The notes below the pieces were generated by a model, which was not told where the DNA came from, did no database searches, and saw nothing but the letters and a program-made list of their open reading frames with translations. From Mesorhabditis belari (taxonomy: Eukaryota > Nematoda > Chromadorea > Rhabditida > Rhabditidae), in assembly GCA_958450365.1 (NCBI GenBank), contig CAUEEP010000856.1, forward strand, positions 1 to 64,000: a stretch of 64,000 bases of DNA, given 5' to 3'. Each line of letters opens with the position of its first letter. Positions within the stretch are counted from its first letter, which is position 1. Below, piece after piece: positions 52,417-63,472 of this stretch. A program made the position numbers and the translations under genes.

Positions 52417-53955
52417 AAACTTTTTGTTTTATATAGGGGAATAAAAAGGGGATACGGGCGAGGGCACTATGAATGTCTACCAGGGCCTGGTTTCTGAGCC
52501 AAGCCTATTTTTAGGTTTAGGTCATTCCCATCGGGTACTAATACCCACCCTTAAACCACCAAGTAATTTTCTTCCTTTTCCCTATAATCTTTGCTGATAT
52601 GACCGTTGTTGAAAATAGAGAAAAAGAGATGAAATATGCAGTTTTCCGAACTCGGACTGTAAACAAGCTACTTTAAGAAGTAGGTAGCCAAATTTGGTTG
52701 GGATTTTGAAGTGAAAAGTGAAATGCATTCGTAAGGAAATCAAAGTTTTTATTTTCAAAAAATACAAATGATATAATTACCAAAATTCACTCAAATTTTG
52801 AGAACAAAGCAAGGTGTTTAAAGCTGAAGAAATTTACATTACAAACAAAATCAAAATTTCTTTATTAATTCAAGCCATTCGTAAAATGATATTCTTAAAT
52901 TTTCGCCATTAAGCTGTTGCTTTTGAGGGATAAATTTGGATAGTATCAGGGACATTTGACTTTATTTTGATTATAGAGCTAAAAATAAAGCCTAAAACAG
53001 TTGCCGTATACTAATTTGATTCTGAACCTAAATCTAAAACATATACTAATTCTAAATTCCAAATGTAGATGCTAAGTTTTAAATTCTAAATTTGTAGATT
53101 CTAAATATAAGATCAAGACTGTAAAAATCACTTACGGTGAAAAATAACCTAGAAGTAAAGCAGCTCAAAGTGAATAGAGTCAGCTCCGCTTGGTTAATAT
53201 TTAATAGAAATTAAATAGAAAAGAGATTAAGGTAGAAAAAGACTGAATATCTTGAAAAATGATAGAAAAGTTGGTATATTTCTACCGTAAATCATTCTCT
53301 TTTTTGCACGATTAACCAAGAGGAGCTGACTTTAAAAGTGACTGATTATGTAGTTGAGCCACACTTACCGAAAGAAGCTTGATGGTATGGAAGCTAAATA
53401 AAATAAAAATTAAACTCTTAAAAAGTAAGACGATCGACTTTTTAGGAATTTCAAGAAAAGCTAATAAATTAGTCTAGGGCTCCAAAATAACATAGAACTA
53501 GGGTAACCCAAAATGCCCTGTTACTTTAGTTGATCCAAAAATTTTGCTGGATGCGCTAACCCAATGACTGTGTGAAGTTAAACATTAAAGTTAAACAGTT
53601 AAACAAAATCAGGGTTTTAAAAAGACGCTCGAATTTTCAGGCTATATAGTGGTGCCGATGGTTTGTTGATTTCTTGGACTTCGAAATACCGTACTCTCCC
53701 TCCCCGGCCCTAAAAATTGTTGCCCTCTGCTCTCTTTTCGTCATTTTTCCAAGTAAACACTGGGAACAAAAGCAAGAGAAAAGTTCACTTTGGACAACAA
53801 AACGGTCAAACATCATGAAACAGAGTTTTTTTTCAAACATGGCGAGACTTTGAACGTGCTCATTTTTGGGGAAGCCCCCCATCCTTTCAATTGTGATATC
53901 ATTGGCTCAAATTCGTGAGAACTTCTTTGGAAACTTGGAAATATGATTTCATTTC
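52417..53955. other. No gene recognised; contains a foldback and a shared block
   Basis: AT-rich, mostly unique sequence. It holds the 155-bp foldback at 53178-53332. From about 53690 there is a block (CTCTGCTCTCTTTTCGTCAT, CATCATGAAACAGAG) shared with 62570-62760. Confidence 0.4.
53178..53332. repeat. Small foldback, 20-bp arms
   Basis: AGTCAGCTCCGCTTGGTTAA at the left and TTAACCAAGAGGAGCTGACT at the right pair at 19 of 20 positions. The interior is AT-rich and non-coding, so it may be a MITE. Confidence 0.6.
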
Positions 53956-54262
53956 TATTTCACTTTTACGGATGTTGGTAAATATTGAATTTTTTGATCG
54001 AAAAGAGCAAAATGTAGATTTGCTGAGAGTTAAGTCTTTTTGCAGCTTTAGATAATATTTTTTGACTTGACTTGTCTTGATTCAGATAAAGCCTTTGCAA
54101 AATCGATTCTTTTCTGTTGCAGAGCAAGACATGACAGAATTGACGAATGAACGGATATCCGAGATCCCAAACCGATCCAAAAGCATTGCCATCATCGTAA
54201 AAGATCGCGAAGTTGACCGCATTTTTCTGATCTTGAATCATATACTAAATCTCGCCATTTAG
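53956..54262 (-). pseudogene. Family M fragment (copy 4)
   Basis: The exon with FAIFYDDGNAFGSVWDLGYP and RQFCHVLLCNRKESILQ is open on the minus strand. It is followed by AT-rich sequence shared with 24430-24530 and 62830-62940. Confidence 0.4.
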
Positions 54263-54269
54263 GCTCTTC

Positions 54270-54985
54270 TCTGTTCAATCGTAAAAAAAACTATAGCAAA
54301 ACGCAAGAGCTGGACTGGCCAGAGCTATTCGTATGCATAGTTAGCCCAAACTAAGCCAAACATTCAAACAAGGTTTCCAGGCCAATAGTAAGCTTAACAG
54401 GTCAAGCTCAACTTAAGGCTATTTGACTTTCAGTTGGACTGCAGCAGACCTAATAATGGGATATAATGTTTCTCTAATTTTAACGCAAAAATGAACCCAT
54501 GAGTAGACTGCTCTTATATTTCTGAAATTAAATGTTTTCTTGAATAAAATGATTCATTGTATGGAAAAACTACAGATATGTGAAAATGGAGAAATTCGTG
54601 TTCTGTAAAAAAATAAATTTAAGATTTTTGTGTTGAAATTATGACAAACACAATTCAAATTAAAGAATTGCTCCCAAACCCTTTTCTTCAATCATCCATG
54701 ACTTCATAGACAAAATACAAGGAGAATAGAGTCCGCTTTTTTATTCCAAGTTTATACTACCGTTAAATAGGACTCTCGTCGTCTTTCCCTTTGTAGGTGC
54801 AGCGTTAACCATTAAAATTTTTGTCTCCTGCATTCAGGGATGTGCTCACCAGTTCACTATTTATATAAATAGATGAAATTAGAGTTGAAAGACTTAAAAG
54901 CCACCGATTGTGAGCTGAATTTAACACCAATTACACAGATTTTCTATAAGCCACATGTTTAAATGTGGTTACTTTTCAATTTTTA
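54270..54985 (+). repeat. Block N with TATA-like palindrome, upstream of G9
   Basis: Full-length copy of the block at 4040-4740. It shows the uninterrupted sites used by the Tc3-like insertion (CTCTTATATTTCTG) and the Tc1-like insertion (CTACAGATATGTG). The TATA-like motif is at about 54859-54873. Confidence 0.7.
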
Positions 54986-54989
54986 AATC

Positions 54990-55225
54990 GATTCAGCCCC
55001 TTCAGGTCGTCAAAACAGTGATTCAGGCCGCTCGGGCCTTCAAAAGTTTCGATTCCAGCCCTTCCAGTCGTCGAAACAGTCATGCTTGTCCTTCGGGTCG
55101 TCTAAGCAGTGATTCAGGCCGCTCGGGCCTTCTAAAACTTCGATTCTGCCCGTCAAAACAGTCATTTCTGCCCGTTGGGCCGTCAAAACTTTGGCTTTGG
55201 CACTTCGGCATCGTCGCTCTATTCG
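54990..55225 (+). repeat. GC-rich minisatellite upstream of G9
   Basis: Same array as 4750-5000, about eight degenerate units, ending 48 bp before the start codon. Confidence 0.7.
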
Positions 55226-55272
55226 TTCTTCCCATTTCCCCTAATTCAAAGCAAAATAACCAATTGATCAGA

Positions 55273-57855
55273 ATGGGTGTGATGGCCGTCAGTCTATTCA
55301 TCACGACTCTCCTCCTTTTCTATCAAATTTCTTCGTCGATTCAACAAAGCGATCAATTGGATCAATTCACGTATTCTTTTCCCTTCAAATAGCCATATTT
55401 TCAACCCTTCAGATCTCCGAATGATCGAGCTGAAATTCCGTCTCGTGATCGTCGTACTTTGAAGTAAGTCAGAAAGAGATTATGGAGATTTGTGGTTTGA
55501 AGAAATAAATGGATTTCCATCTTGTTACTGGCTTGAGTTAAGTTTTTAGCGTAAAATGAACTTATGCAGTGGTGTACTATAAAAATTAGCAATGCCTTTA
55601 CTTTTGCTAAATTACAAAATTTAATTCAGGGATATTCATTTTGGTTTCAAAGGCGCCGAAGTGGCTGAATGTAGCGAGAATGGCCTTCCAATGAAGGTTA
55701 ATATAAACTTTGTATAAACAATAAAGGTTTCTTTAGGTGAAACACATCTATTACTGGCCTGGCAATAATATTTCTTTCACGTGCAATGTTTGTCAACCGT
55801 TAGTTTCGTCTGTATAGGATCTAAATGTTCTGTTCGAATTTTAGAGATTTTCATCCAAATAGGAAGATCAAAATGTGGGCTTGGGCCGCAAAAGTGTACG
55901 ACTTTTTCGAACATTACCAGAAGAATAAGGTACAATTCTTTTCGATTTTCTGCTATTGTTGCCACATTTAGAAGTTGCAACACGCGGATGTTGGCGTGCA
56001 ATTTCTACAACTCAACTCCGAGAGCAATGCGAGCCCGAACGAATTCTATGGATCAGAGGATTCTGATCCGTCTTACATGCCCGGAAATCGGTGCGTTTCT
56101 TGTTTTTGTTAAAACATAAGTTGTTTATGGCCTTGTTTGTTTAAAAAAATTTGTTGCTTTAGAGGTCAGTCCACAGAGCACGGATTTTTGCCCCATATCC
56201 GACGACAAACGTTCGAGCAAATTGGAAAAACTTTACATATTCATAATGTAAATTTATGTCTTTAGTTGTAAGCTTATCTTGATTTTTAGGCTGAAGCAAG
56301 GGCGGCTGGTGTGTATTTTTGCTATGATGATACTGCGTTGCATTTGGTATGCTTTCACAGCGGCAATTAAACATTTACCCATGTTTAGGTCCACTATTTC
56401 TATATTCTTCACGCAATGACGCCGATCAATCGAGTCAATTGGATGGATGATGCCAATTTGAAGAATCGTGTTCCACTGAGTCCGGATATGGGTCAATTTT
56501 AACAATTCTTTCTGAACTTACACATTTTAGGCAAAATGGTCAGTGAATCGTCTGACAAAAAGGCTTCATTACCGTCTCCATTTCAATCTGGCAATGATTG
56601 CGGGAAACCGATTTATGTAAGTGATTAAGGATATTAAAGTAAATTTTATGGAATTCAGTGCCCGATTTTCCATTCAGCCACACTGAATATTACCGCACCC
56701 TAGTAAAATTTAGATGTACCCGGATACTCAATGGAAATTCAACTGGCATCCCATCATCTATAAACGCGAAAATGACCCTATTTGTGATAGCGGTGATCTT
56801 TGGTGCGAACAATATTTGGTAATCGATTTCTTTTTAAGTGCATTCAAGGTAATTTTAGAAACTTCACCCGGACGCCGACGACTTAGTGATACGAAAAGTG
56901 CCGGAGACGCCGATACATCTGTATGTTCTCAAACGATCGATCATTGAGGCTAGTTTTTCAAATTTTAATGAAAATAGCTCATCAAACGCTTTAAATTTCG
57001 CATGTTTGGAATTAATATTGGCGTTTTAGAAAAGATTCTACACGAATGTGGCGTTGGCTTTTCGATGGGAGCCATGGAGTAGATGCGATTCGGGAAGAAC
57101 ACATCAACGCCGAGAGGGTGGGGGTGTTTCGATGAATTTTAAAAGTTTAAAATCATTTAGGACACTGTGTTTTGCAGCTCGTCGATGGTAGAAAGAAAAC
57201 GAACTCGCTAAATACTCATTTTGAAGCATCGAGGTACCTTTTACTGAATTTTAAGCTGACTTACGAAAAGTGTTTTAGGTGGATGTCTCGATTGGATAGC
57301 ATTTTCAGGCTTTCTGGAGGAAAGAATACGACATTTGTGAGATTGCACAGGTAAGAGTTGTTTGCGAGAATTCATACTGCGTAATGGGTAAACTGCGTTT
57401 TAGTTCAACTGTGATGACGATGATCATGGATCAACCAGTGAAGACCGATTGGGGGCCGAGAGAACGATCGGGGAGTGTTCGTAAGATTGACAATTTTTAT
57501 GAACAAGTTTGTTTTGCCTACTTGAATAGCCTGTTCATCAGTTCGACTCAAGCTTTTGTCTCAATTTTTCTTTAGGTAATCTTTCCGTCGTTGGACATCC
57601 CGGGCGAACAATTCAACCGAAAGAAATTCACATTGAACAACGAGTGGAGGGCTTGTTTTAAGTGAGAATTCTGAGATTATTCTAACTTTGATTTACGAGA
57701 TTTCTTTTGGAATTGAGCTTGCGATAAAGTAAGAGATGATGGAGCTGTTAAAAAAATGTCTTTTAGATACAAACACTCGGGAGAAAATGAGGGAAATGAA
57801 TCGTATTCGGATATTGTTGGCACCTATGTGATCGAAACAAAGATGTGCCCCTAAA
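55273..57855 (+). CDS. Ig-like secreted protein with lectin-type leader, intact (G9)
   Basis: Exons: 55273-55370 (signal, MGVMAVSLFITTLLLFYQIS), 55413-55463 (SPNDRAEIPSRDRRTL), 55630-55696, 55737-55798 (WPGNNISFTCNVC), 55845-55929, 55972-56090, 56163-56247, 56290-56346 (AGVYFCYDDTALHL), 56389-56491, 56531-56616, 56714-56818, 56859 to about 56951, 57030-57117 (FRWEPWSRCD), then to the last exon ending at 57855 (IETKMCP). All phases agree, giving about 507 codons. The exception is the exon near 56951, where the only in-phase donor is GC. The first two exons are of the lectin type, unlike the leader of G2 and G7. A leftover tail GGLWFEEINGFPSCYWLE lies in the intron after exon 2. Ligand and expression are unknown. 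The 3' end faces PFK-2 fragment Q4. Confidence 0.65.
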
Positions 57856-57946
57856 ATGTATTTATTACTGTATATCAATGTTTGTTTCAAGGAATTCAGG
57901 AAAATCTGTATTTTGTTTTCTTTGTTTGTCGTGGTCAATAAATGTC

Positions 57947-58493
57947 TCAAAACAGCCTGTAATACAACAAGAAGCTAACCTTACAGTACTCTGGATCTCG
58001 TTCACTCACCTTTTCACTTTGCATAGCATACTTGTAGATGGTCGAATCGCAATGATATGCACGAGGGGTGAGCTTAACGAGTGAATGAAGCGGACAGTTC
58101 AAATAAGGCAACTCCATCAACGGTCGATCGTAGATATAACCGAGAATACAGCGCAAGATTACTTGATGCCCAACCACCAGTACATCGGTCGGAAAACTCA
58201 CATCTGGACTCTTTTTAAAATACTTGTCTTTCCAACTTCATGATCACCGGCTCCAATCTGGAGACCACCTCTTCGTAACCGATAGTGGTACTTGTCACGG
58301 GCTCTATCTTCGGACTGTCTTGGATGGAGGAGCTGGCTAGGCGCTATCATTCACCGCTTTTCACTTACCGTTCTGTGATATCTGCATAGGTGAGTCCCTT
58401 GCAAATCCCGGCATCGATCTCATCCAAAGCTTTCCAGTACTCAGCGTATGCCCCTGCTGAGGCAACCTCGCGAGCTGTTTGCGCTGCTAGAAG
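57947..58493 (-). pseudogene. PFK-2/FBPase-2 fragment (Q4)
   Basis: Exon A (58493-58369) is the best preserved copy, reading EYWKALDEIDAGICKGLTYA then DITER, close to the conserved enzyme. Exon B has lost its acceptor and about 17 bp around RYP. Exon C (58201-57947) is open with VLVVGHQVILRCILGYIYDR and the tail CKVSFLLYYRLF, but its acceptor is CCG. It is convergent with G9, the stops lying 91 bp apart. Confidence 0.85.
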
Positions 58494-58586
58494 CTGTAAA
58501 TTAAAAGTCACCTTCACTTTTGATTCTAAATCCAGAATTTCCAAAGTCCCACACGCAAAAAGCGCCTCCCTTGCACTCAGTCGTCC
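58494..58586 (-). pseudogene. ET-module exon fragment (E4)
   Basis: Short piece of the second ET-module exon, fused on one side to PFK-2 at the usual junction. On the other side it is fused directly to a lectin intron at CAGTCGTCCTTAGATTG, with the lectin last exon and 3' flank deleted. Confidence 0.55.
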
Positions 58587-59488
58587 TTAGATTGACTCAA
58601 ACATTTTCGGATTAATTCTGCATTGGAAATTCAAATCAATATCGATGCTTTACTTTGAAAATCTCACCATAGCGTGGGTTTCCAATCTCGGTTTTCCCCC
58701 TATCCAATTCGTGAAATCCACCGAACTTCCATCTAACCATTCCAAAGAATTTTCATTGTTCGGATTTCGCTAAATCAAGAAATTTTTTGTTTTATGTTGA
58801 TGTTTTAATCAGATTCTCTTCTTTATGCTTGCAATTATTCTCGTTTCCAATTGAAACTATTATTTCTATCAATGAACTCTCAGTCAGACAAATCTTTTTT
58901 CACCAAGAGCCTTCCACTTCGAAAATCGCTAAAAGAATCATTACTTTCTATTTATGTATGCCTTTTAATGAGAAAAATTCAACCTTCATTCCGATCGGGA
59001 AAAGAGAATGCGAATGAACAGTTTTCGCTAAAATAAATATTGATTGTCTTTGGTTTTATAAAGCATAAATTGCTACAAAAATCATAAATTTTCAGAAATC
59101 AAACATTTGGATTTTTTCCCGAGTTCCTGAACAAAATCGTTCTCGTCCTGACTGTGAATTGAGACCAAGTGTCCCATTTGTTCCACACAATATTCCACGG
59201 CTTCATCAAACTCTATTTCTTGAGCGAAAGCCTTGCGATGAAGATAATCTTGGTTGACAACATCCACCAAACCTTGTACCAAGAAGCGGTTTTTTCAAGA
59301 TACAACCATTCATCACGACACGGAATTTCAGCTCGATCATTCGGAGATCTGAATGGTTGAAAATATAACTATTTGAATGGAAAAGAATACTTGAATTGAT
59401 CCAATTGATCGCTTTGTTGAATCGATGAAGAAATTTGATGGAAAAGGAGGAGAATCGTGATGAATAGACTGACCGCCATCACACCCAT
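58587..59488 (-). pseudogene. C-type lectin copy L4, broken
   Basis: Signal exon 59488-59391, exon 2 59348-59273 (CRDEWLYLEKTASWYK), exon 3 59231-59120 (EAVEYCVEQMGHLVSIHSQD) and later exons are recognisable. The donor after exon 3 has changed from GT to GG. The WIGLK exon is altered (LFPIGMK). The WTDGS exon is degraded and the last exon is deleted. Unlike L1 it lacks the 170-bp insertion. Confidence 0.75.
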
Positions 59489-59559
59489 TCTGATCAATTG
59501 GTTAACTGGCTTTGAATTCGGGAAAATGGGAAGAACGAATGGAGCGACGATGCCAAGAT

Positions 59560-59745
59560 GCCAATGCCAAAGTTTTGACGACCCAACGGGCAGGAATGAC
59601 TGTTTTGACGGCCAGAAGGGCTGGAATCAAAGTTTTTGAAGGCCCGAGCGGCCTGAATCACTGTTTAGACGGCCCGAAGGACAGGAATGACTGTTTTGAC
59701 GACCTGAAAGGCAGGAATGAATTTTCTGAAAGGTCCAAAGGGCTG
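59560..59745 (-). repeat. GC-rich minisatellite upstream of L4
   Basis: Inverted copy of the leader-module array, nearly identical to 10080-10270 in the duplicated block. Confidence 0.7.
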
Positions 59746-60026
59746 GGATCAGGGGTGGAGCAGGGCCAAGCCTAAAGCCAGGCCAAGCCAGACCAATGGC
59801 TTCCAATTTGCTTGGCTTAGCCTTGGGAATTTAGCCAGGCCAATGAAAAGTCAAGGCGAAGTCAAAGTAAAATTAGCACTTGATCACAAAAACATTCAAA
59901 TTGTTAAACTGAATACCTTTGTATTTTTGATGCGAAACAGAGAATTTTTCATTGATTTCTTATTTTTGTTATGGATTTTGCGATTTACAATCGTTATTCT
60001 TTTCGATCTTAACTTTATAATTTTAG

Positions 60027-60138
60027 ATACAATTCGTCATTTCAAGCTTCGAGGAGCGCTTCTAGAATGCCGCAACCTGTGATCAAAACAGAAAAACTGC
60101 TAAGAATGATTGAAGGAAAAGACGAATCTTTGATTTTG
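60027..60138 (+). other. Exon-like open segment, unknown family (copy 2)
   Basis: Paralog of 10550-10661 with the same splice-like ends and frame (MPQPVIKTEKLLRMIEGKDE). Some changes alter the protein, for example Ile to Thr. Function unknown. Confidence 0.4.
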
Positions 60139-60525
60139 GTAAGAGTTGTTTCTTTAAGCCCCTTCGCTCTTCGTATGCTTTGGTGTCCACTCGCACATCG
60201 GTTCTCTGGCTGAGAGTGTAAAAGGCCATTTTTGGAGACAGAGTTTGTAGAGCCAGAATTAAGCATTCTGGCTTGATGCCTAACCTTTTTGGTGGAAGGC
60301 GACGCCCCGGGCCCAGGGGCCGGCCCGGGATGGCAAACCAATAGCCTCGAGCCCCAAACCGAAAGGATGTTTTGGAACATGGCACTCCACCGTTTCCGGT
60401 GAGTGAAACCGCTGATGTTTGTGAAACCGCTACTGTTTTACGGAACCACCCATGGAGGGAGGTAGAATGGTCCGTTGCTCGTGACTGGACGAGATTATGG
60501 GAGCATAAGAGGATGTTATAGATCT
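60139..60525. other. No gene recognised; GC-rich patch
   Basis: Copy of 10662-11070 with local differences, including CGCCCCGGGCCCAGGGGCCG near 60302. Confidence 0.35.
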
Positions 60526-60529
60526 TGAA

Positions 60530-61193
60530 AGCTCTTGAAAGCTTTCAGTTGTTGTGCCTTGTTCAATTGGAAGTAATTCAATACTTCCAGCTAACCATAA
60601 AGGAAAGATAACAAATAATGGACTCATGTATAGCATTTTGCCTAATCGTTTAAATCTAAAAAGTGAAAGTTTCAAATAGTTTTGACTGTTTACTTGAACG
60701 AAATGTCGGGTTCTAGAAGGCTCTGTAGCTTCAAGAAGAAGATATTTGTGAGAGCAGAAAGTGTGGAAACAACAAAGAAAGCGCCGATTGCCTGAAAGGC
60801 TTAATGTACCAGGTTTGTGTAGACATAAACATTGTACCAGAAACATTAACAGGTTTTTATAAATCAGACCTTTACCCCACCAGTGCCTGTTTTGCTCTAA
60901 ACCCGAACGCCGATTCCCAGACACCAAATATTCGACCAGCAATTGCCGGGAAATTTAACGCAGGCTTGATTAATAACAATATAAGATCCAATGTCATTGC
61001 AAATAGCTGCATTCAGTTTGCATAAAACTTGATAAAATCTTTAAACCTGTGAAACCATCAAAGGTATTTGATATTCTTTCATCTCAACCGGTGTCTTCTT
61101 GACAATACAATATAAAGTATAGAAATTTATTGGTATTGAAAGAAAAGATAGAATAAATTCATATAAAATATAATAAGTTGGTTCATTAAACAT
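60530..61193 (-). pseudogene. 7TM chemoreceptor N-terminal half (P3), open through TM4
   Basis: Exon 1 61193-61047 has TM1 and IVKKTPVEMKEYQIPLMVSQ. Then come LFAMTLDLILLLIKPALNFP, AIGAFFVVSTLSALTNIFFL and, after GTAAAC...TTTTTAG, KMLYMSPLFVIFPLWLAGSI. All joins are in phase, unlike P1 and P2. The sequence ends after TESFQEL at the edge of the duplicated block, so the last three membrane segments are missing. Family: nematode serpentine chemoreceptor, Srh/Sri-like. Confidence 0.6.
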
Positions 61194-61371
61194 TTTTGTT
61201 GGGTAGAGTCAGCCCAAACTAAGCCAAACATTCAAACAAGGTTTCCAGGCCAATAGTAAACTTAACAGATCAAGCTCATCTAAAGGCTATTTGACTTTCA
61301 GTTGGACTGCAGGAGACCTAGTAATGGGATATAATGTTTCTCTAATTTTAACCCAAAAATGAACTCTTATA

Positions 61372-62166
61372 CAATCTGTCAAAAAATTATAGACGGAGCC
61401 TGTTTTTTGCCAGCTCAGAGCCGGACATAAGTGCTAGTCCAGTGTCGATTTTGGATTTTGTCAGCCAATCCCTTGTGGAGGAACTTCCAATACTCGCGTC
61501 ATCGTGCATAAAAGTAAAGTTATTGCCCGGATTGTTGTTCAGATAGACGGCTAGATGTTTCTCGTTTGACAACGTTGTGCACAGTTTGGCGAGTGACCGG
61601 AAGCTTCATCTCCTAGCGAACCTCTTCGAGTGATGTCGTCGTGTTAGAGTGATGTCGTCTTCTTCGACGGATGTCGTCGTGTTTACCGTCAGGCCAGTAA
61701 TAGATGTGTTTTACCTAAAGAAACCTTTATTGTTTATACAAAGTTTATATTAACCTTCATTGGAAGGCCATTCTCGCTACATTCGAATACACTTCTCAGA
61801 ACGTCTGATGCGACGAGCAATGTCCCTGTTTGAGTGACCAAGCATGTCGAGCACATCGATACGCGTTTTTCCCACCACATCACAAAAACATTTATAAACA
61901 GAAATAATAAGCAAAAAAAGGAGAAAAAACTGAAAACAAATACCGATAGAATAAATGGTCAAATTTAAATTGCGTCTATAATTTTTTGACAGCTGATAAA
62001 ACGTTTTTTGAACGATAAAGTACTTTGGATGGGTGAAATCCCATAAATTTTGCATGGGTTGTTTTTTTACATTAACGAAACTAAAAAATGCTTTTCACTG
62101 GACTAGCACTTATATCCGGCTCTAAACAAGCAAAAAACAGGGTGCGTCTATAATTTTTTGACAGAG
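61372..62166 (-). mobile_element. Tc3-like non-autonomous transposon (T3)
   Basis: Same structure as T1, including the captured Ig-like fragment (about 61685-61786), the transposase pieces and the internal terminal-motif copy. The left end matches T1 with TA at 61370-61371. The right end has drifted (GACAGAGTATA). Flanks on the left also match T1, so the pair arose by block duplication rather than separate insertions. Confidence 0.8.
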
Positions 62167-62169
62167 TAT

Positions 62170-62560
62170 ATATAATGTAGCTTTATTATGAAATTCAAAA
62201 ATTTGCAATCAATTCAAAGACAATATTCAAACTGGTAAACGGTATGGGTGAAACAATTCTGGGTTTTTGCATTCGATGAAACGGCTTTTGCTACTTACGA
62301 GTTCGCCACGATGACAGCAATGATCCTGTATCTGGGCACAAAATAGAATGGAGGAAAAATAGACAGATTGGGTCTTCTATTAAATAGAATTTTTACGGTG
62401 CTCACCATTTGTAATTATCAAGAATTTCAAAAGCCATTCAAATTGCCACTATGCTCTGTTTTTTGTCCTTTAGCCGAAGCCGAAGTCAACGCAGTCACAC
62501 GAGGACGGCGACGATGAATCGGTGCCTCTTCAATGAACCCTGGCCATTGACGGTGTGAAC
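62170..62560 (-). other. Copy of unresolved gene part J
   Basis: 62330-62540 matches 37130-37330 inverted. Splice-like sites (GTGAGCACC near 62400, TGTGCCCAG near 62340) are present. See 36975-37330. Function unknown. Confidence 0.3.
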
Positions 62561-62569
62561 CGCCGTACT

Positions 62570-63130
62570 CTCCCACCCTCAAAAATTCCTCTCCTCTGCT
62601 CTCTTTTCGTCATTTTTCCAAGTAAACACTGGGAACAAGAGCAAGAGAAAAAGTTCACTTTGGACAACAAAACAGTCAAACATCATGAAACAGAGTTTTT
62701 TTCAAACATCGCGAGACTTTGAACGTGCTCATTTTTGGGGAAGCCCCCATCCTTTTAACTGTGATATCATTGGCTCAAATTCGTGAGAACTTCTTTCGAA
62801 ATTTGGAAATATGACTTCATTTCTATTTCACTTTTACGGATGTTGGTAAATATTGAATTTTTTGATCGAAAAGAGCAAAATGTAGATTTGCTGAGAGTTA
62901 AGTCTTTTTGCAGCTTTAGATAATATTTTTTGACTTGACTTGTCTTGATTCAGATAAAGCCTTTGCAAAATCGATTCTTTTCTGTTGCAGAGCAAGACAT
63001 GACAGAATTGACGAATTAACGGATATCCGAGATCCTAAACCGATCCAACAGCATTGCCATCATCGTAAAAGATCGCGAAGAAACACCTGAAATTTCAAGG
63101 CTTGTGTTGACCGCATTTTTCTGATTTTGA
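62570..63130 (-). pseudogene. Family M block (copy 5)
   Basis: Copy of 53690-54240. The M exon at about 62930-63110 has a premature stop from a changed base (ACGAATTAACGG). No attached receptor exons are seen. Confidence 0.4.
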
Positions 63131-63159
63131 ATCATATACTAAATCTCGCCATTTAGGCT

Positions 63160-63472
63160 TTTCTCTGTTCAAACGTAAAAAAAACTATAGCAAAACGCAA
63201 GAGCTGGGCTGGCCAGAGCTATTCGTATGCATAGTTAGCCCAAACTAAGCCAAACATTCAAACAAGTTTTCCAGGCCAATAGTAAGCTTAACAGATCAAG
63301 CTCAACTTAAGGCTATTTGACTTTCAGTTGGACTGCAGCAGACCTAATAATGGGATATAATGTTTCTCTAATTTTAACGCAAAAATGAACCCACGAGTAG
63401 ACTGCTCTTATATTTCTGAAATTAAATGTTTTCTTGAATAAAATGATTCATTGTATGGAAAAACTACAGATA
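63160..63472 (+). repeat. Block N, interrupted at right by Tc1-like element
   Basis: Matches 54290-54590 up to ACTACAGATA, where the transposon begins. Confidence 0.7.

Noticed and set aside
56290..56400. Apparent stop codons after GVYFCYDDTALHL in all Ig-like copies, first read as pseudogene defects
   Set aside because: They fall in a 42-nt intron (GTATGC...TTTAG). Removing it restores a continuous frame into VHYFYILHAMTPIN.
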